From the NCBI GenBank assembly GCA_965199765.1, contig CBDATC010000001.1, forward strand, positions 1,178,001 to 1,242,000: a stretch of DNA of 64,000 bases, read 5' to 3'. The stretch is from JAPOXR01 sp965199765 (GTDB lineage: Bacteria; Pseudomonadota; Alphaproteobacteria; Rhodobacterales; Rhodobacteraceae). The notes beneath the pieces are model-generated. The model had not been told where the DNA came from. It saw nothing but the letters and a program-made list of their open reading frames with translations, and made no database searches. Each line of letters opens with the position of its first letter. Position 1 is the stretch's first letter. Made by a program: the position numbers and the translations under genes. Below, in pieces: positions 61,340 to 64,000 of this stretch.

Positions 61340-63118
61340 GTGGTCACGGTCACCGATGACGAAACGGCGGGCATTACGGTTTCCACACCAACCCTGACCA
61401 TCGAAGAGGGCGACAGCGATACTTATACGGTGAAGCTGGCCACGGAGCCAACCGGTGCTGTGAAGGTATCCATCGGCGGAGCGTCGGAGACCGATCTGAC
61501 GGTCAGCCCCAGCAGCCTGACATTCACGCGCGACAATTGGAACACGGCCCAGATGGTCACGGTCAAGGCGGCCGAGGACGATGACGCGGTTGACGACACG
61601 GCGACGCTGACGCACACGGCTTCGGGCGGGAACTACAACCCGGTCGGCAGGAACCTGAAGGTGACGGTCGAAGACGACGACAGTCCGGCCATGCCGGCGG
61701 CATGGCTTGCGCGCTTCGGAGGCACCTTCGCACGCCAGGCGTTCGATGGGATCGCCTGGCGCATGGCGATGCCGCAGAGACCGGGCTTTGAAGGGACTCT
61801 GGCTGGCCAGACCGTCGGCGGGCCGCCCGAACGGATTGAGAGCGCGGCTTCTATAATTCCGTCTGCGGTTTTTGCTGACCCTGACGGCCGCGACGGCGGT
61901 TTGATGATCGGCGGAACCGGAATGACGGCCGGCGAGGCTCTTTCTTCCTCCCGCTTTATCCTGACCGCGGAGATGGACGGAAACGGAAACGTCACATTCT
62001 GGGGCCAGGGCGCACGGTCGGGCTTCGGGGGAAGCGAGCGGGCGTCCGGCTTCGACGGCGCGGTGACGACGGCGATGTTCGGAATCGATTATGCATGGGA
62101 CCGGTGGATCACCGGAGTCGCTGTCGCGCGCAGCGAGGGCGAAGGCGGTTTCCGGGAACCGGGCATCGGATCGGGCAATGTGGAGACCGCGCTCGACGCG
62201 GCTCTCCCCTATGTTTCCTTACAGCCCTCTGAGCGGCTCAAAATCTGGGCCGCGACGGGTTTCGGAGAAGGGACGATGATGCTTTCCCTTGAGGACGGAC
62301 CTGTCATTGAAGCCGATATTGACTGGAAGATGGCGGCCGCCGGACTACGGGCCGAGCTGCTGACACCGGAGAAAGATGATGGATTCGCGCTCACATCGGT
62401 TTCCGACGCGCTGTGGTCGCAGACTGGCTCTGCGCGGCTCGCAGCGGCTGGTCTTCACCCGGGACTGGAGGAAACCGAATCGCAAACTTCACGGGCGAGG
62501 GCGGGTTTGACGGCAAGCTGGACAGCGCCGCTGGAAGGCGGCGGCTCGATCACGCCGAGAATGGAAATATGGACGCGGCGGGACAGCGGCGACACCGGCA
62601 CCGGCTCCGCGGTTGAGTTTGGCATGGGCGTGGCCTGGACGGTCCCCGAGCTCGGCCTTTCCTTTGATTTGGCTGGACGCTCCTATCGCGTCCGCGGGAC
62701 CGATAAGCGCCGGGACAGCGGACTTGCCGCATCAGTCAGCTATGATTCGGATCCGGCGAGCGGCCGCGGGCTTTGGCTCGGTCTGCGTCATGAATCGGGC
62801 GGATGGGCTTCCAGCGGAGGATATGATGATTTGTTCGCTCCGGCGGCAATTGCCGGACCGCCCGTCAGCGATCCGGAGGACCGTTGGATCGCCGGAGCCG
62901 CCTACGGCTTTCCAGCGCTTGGCAACCGCTTCACCGCAGGACCCGTTTTGGAATACAGTCACTCCGGCGAATCGCGGGAGTACAGCGTCGGCTGGAGCAT
63001 GCATCCGGCATCGGAAAACGCGCCTGACATCTCCTTCAGCCTCGAAACGACTTTCAAGCGGAAAGGCAAGGAAGAATGGGAGCGCGGAATCGGGCTTGAT
63101 ATCACCGCGCATTGGTAA
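61340..63118 (+). CDS. Last calx-beta repeat and autotransporter beta-barrel of the giant protein
   Basis: The frame is open from just after the poly-G tract, and a GTG at 61340 is only a nominal start; there is no ribosome site, so this is the 3' part of the preceding gene. The first ~115 residues are one more calx-beta-like repeat. A linker AAWLARFGGTFARQAFDGIA, frequent before alphaproteobacterial autotransporter barrels, follows. The remaining ~450 residues alternate short amphipathic strands (WGQGARSGFGG, IWAATGFGEGTMMLSL, WIAGAAYGF) and finish GLDITAHW, an aromatic outer-membrane C-terminus. It would anchor and export the passenger when the frame is restored. Confidence 0.85.
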   Translation: MVTVTDDETAGITVSTPTLTIEEGDSDTYTVKLATEPTGAVKVSIGGASETDLTVSPSSLTFTRDNWNTAQMVTVKAAEDDDAVDDTATLTHTASGGNYNPVGRNLKVTVEDDDSPAMPAAWLARFGGTFARQAFDGIAWRMAMPQRPGFEGTLAGQTVGGPPERIESAASIIPSAVFADPDGRDGGLMIGGTGMTAGEALSSSRFILTAEMDGNGNVTFWGQGARSGFGGSERASGFDGAVTTAMFGIDYAWDRWITGVAVARSEGEGGFREPGIGSGNVETALDAALPYVSLQPSERLKIWAATGFGEGTMMLSLEDGPVIEADIDWKMAAAGLRAELLTPEKDDGFALTSVSDALWSQTGSARLAAAGLHPGLEETESQTSRARAGLTASWTAPLEGGGSITPRMEIWTRRDSGDTGTGSAVEFGMGVAWTVPELGLSFDLAGRSYRVRGTDKRRDSGLAASVSYDSDPASGRGLWLGLRHESGGWASSGGYDDLFAPAAIAGPPVSDPEDRWIAGAAYGFPALGNRFTAGPVLEYSHSGESREYSVGWSMHPASENAPDISFSLETTFKRKGKEEWERGIGLDITAHW

Positions 63119-63415
63119 ATCCGTCTTTTGGATCGGGGAACACGTGCAATTGGAAGCGGAACGAACGCGGATTGCGCTTTCCCCAATTCGTCGAACACCA
63201 CCGTGCAATACGCGATCATATATTTCAGGAGTTAAAGGTGTCTTACCGGATCAAATCCGCCGGCACGCGAGTGCCTGCGGTCCTGGGCAAACGGCTTGAC
63301 CGGGTACGGGCTTGTGCTCCATGAGACCAAGACGCGGTTTGTGGATTTCCGGTTCTATCGCCGCGCTGCATCCCTGACTGCGGTCGCAACAGTTCCACGG
63401 AATCCAATTTCCTGT

Positions 63416-64000
63416 CCGGCTCTCCAATCGAAGCAGTACCAATTTCGGCAATACGGTCCTCCCAATCAAGAGCTGCTGCGGTCATTGTGTCAGGGAGGCC
63501 AAGAGATCGAGACATTGCAGCCACGCTCTCCATCTCGGCGCTTTCTGTGCTTTGCCATGCGGTTCAACCCGAGTTCCGCCTTTTGACGCCAATTCATGCC
63601 TGGCCAGACATTGGACAAAGAAGCTGAAACTTCGCCATCCACACCTTCGATTCGTGCCGCAATAATAGCTTCAGTAAGTTACTGCATACACTTGACTATG
63701 ATTGAGCGGCAGAGTTTGATTTTCGCCGCCGCACCGATTTGCCCGTCGAGCGATCTTGCGGACAAACCAAGGTTCGCGGGCAATTCAGATCCATTCGCGG
63801 AATCGGCGTATCGACCCCCGGAGCGCTCAATGATCTCGGCAGCTTGGCGCTGTGCGGCCGGCGAAGCGGCATTGCGGTCGAAATGAAATGGCGATCGGAA
63901 AGCGGGCCGCCCGCCTCCGCGGCGGGAAGAGCTTGGCCAGCGGCTGCCAAACCGAATATGACAGCTTCGGCAACGCTGTCGCGGACCTTTACATCGAACC
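63416..64000 (-). pseudogene. Decayed DUF1932 beta-hydroxyacid dehydrogenase-like gene
   Basis: Read leftward from the window end in shifting frames: KVRDSVAEAVIFGLAAAGQA, then in another frame AAEIIERSGGRYADSANGSE and GQIGAAAKIKLCRSIIVK (the family core, catalytic Lys region), then GVDGEVSASLSNVWPGMNWR with LGLNRMAKH, and finally MESVAAMSRSLGLPDTMTAA with DWEDRIAEIG. This order matches NAD(P)-dependent oxidoreductases with a C-terminal DUF1932 domain. At least three frame changes and a stop (CMQ-stop) show it is dead. The N-terminal part lies beyond the window. The ~300 bp between this and the barrel gene show nothing recognisable. Confidence 0.72.

Overview
The window looks like a chromosomal segment of an alphaproteobacterium with moderate GC. 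Evidence: the block mnmG-rsmG-parA-parB carries a perfect parS site inside rsmG, an arrangement typical of origin-proximal DNA. The accessory content (solute ABC transporters, a Dot/Icm-type DotM protein, an autotransporter with a calx-beta-like repeat passenger) fits that class. Genus cannot be resolved. Several decayed genes and three insertion-sequence remnants or copies suggest a genome undergoing rearrangement.

Layout. (1) 1-10541 is mostly housekeeping: tRNA modification (mnmG), 16S rRNA methylation (rsmG), chromosome partition (parAB), methionine aminopeptidase (map), an FAD amine/amino-acid oxidase, a MaoC-type hotdog hydratase, a CinA N-domain protein and secA. (2) 10828-16309 is a CUT2-type sugar uptake locus (ATPase, permease, binding protein). 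It is interrupted by a reverse-strand sugar-acid dehydratase (IlvD/EDD family) and an IS256-family transposase relic. (3) 16600-25398 is one tightly overlapping nine-gene minus-strand operon: a CUT1-type ABC transporter, two AraM/EgsA-like dehydrogenases, a SelA-like PLP enzyme, a RidA protein and an SDR. A divergent GntR/FadR-family regulator at 25590 sits beside two UxuR/ExuR-like operators. The substrate is unknown.

(4) 26488-35337 is an accessory island: hipBA toxin-antitoxin genes, a DUF4143 AAA ATPase, a decayed ABC ATPase, a four-gene overlapping cassette (DotM/IcmP, PilM-like, prepilin-peptidase-like, PilV-like) and an orphan Vsr endonuclease. (5) 35537-47654 is a peptide/amide utilisation region: amidase, Dpp-type ABC transporter, YtcJ-like amidohydrolase, MlrC-family metallopeptidase and a D-2-hydroxyacid dehydrogenase. 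(6) 47879-51223 holds two insertion sequences. One is broken, with roughly 110-bp terminal inverted repeats. The other appears intact, with a 4-bp target duplication. (7) 51964-63118 encodes a giant secreted protein of about 3,700 residues. It has FN3-like, Ig/PIG-like, VCBS and PKD-like domains, about 25 calx-beta-like repeats (11 of them near-identical 318-bp units) and a C-terminal autotransporter barrel. Passenger and barrel are separated by a single frameshift in a run of ten G, so the gene is either phase-variable and off, or a homopolymer artefact. (8) 63416-64000 is a multiply frameshifted reverse-strand pseudogene of a DUF1932 beta-hydroxyacid dehydrogenase.

The strongest candidates for something undescribed are the DotM-PilM-PilU-PilV cassette, the nine-gene catabolic operon and the poly-G-switched giant autotransporter.
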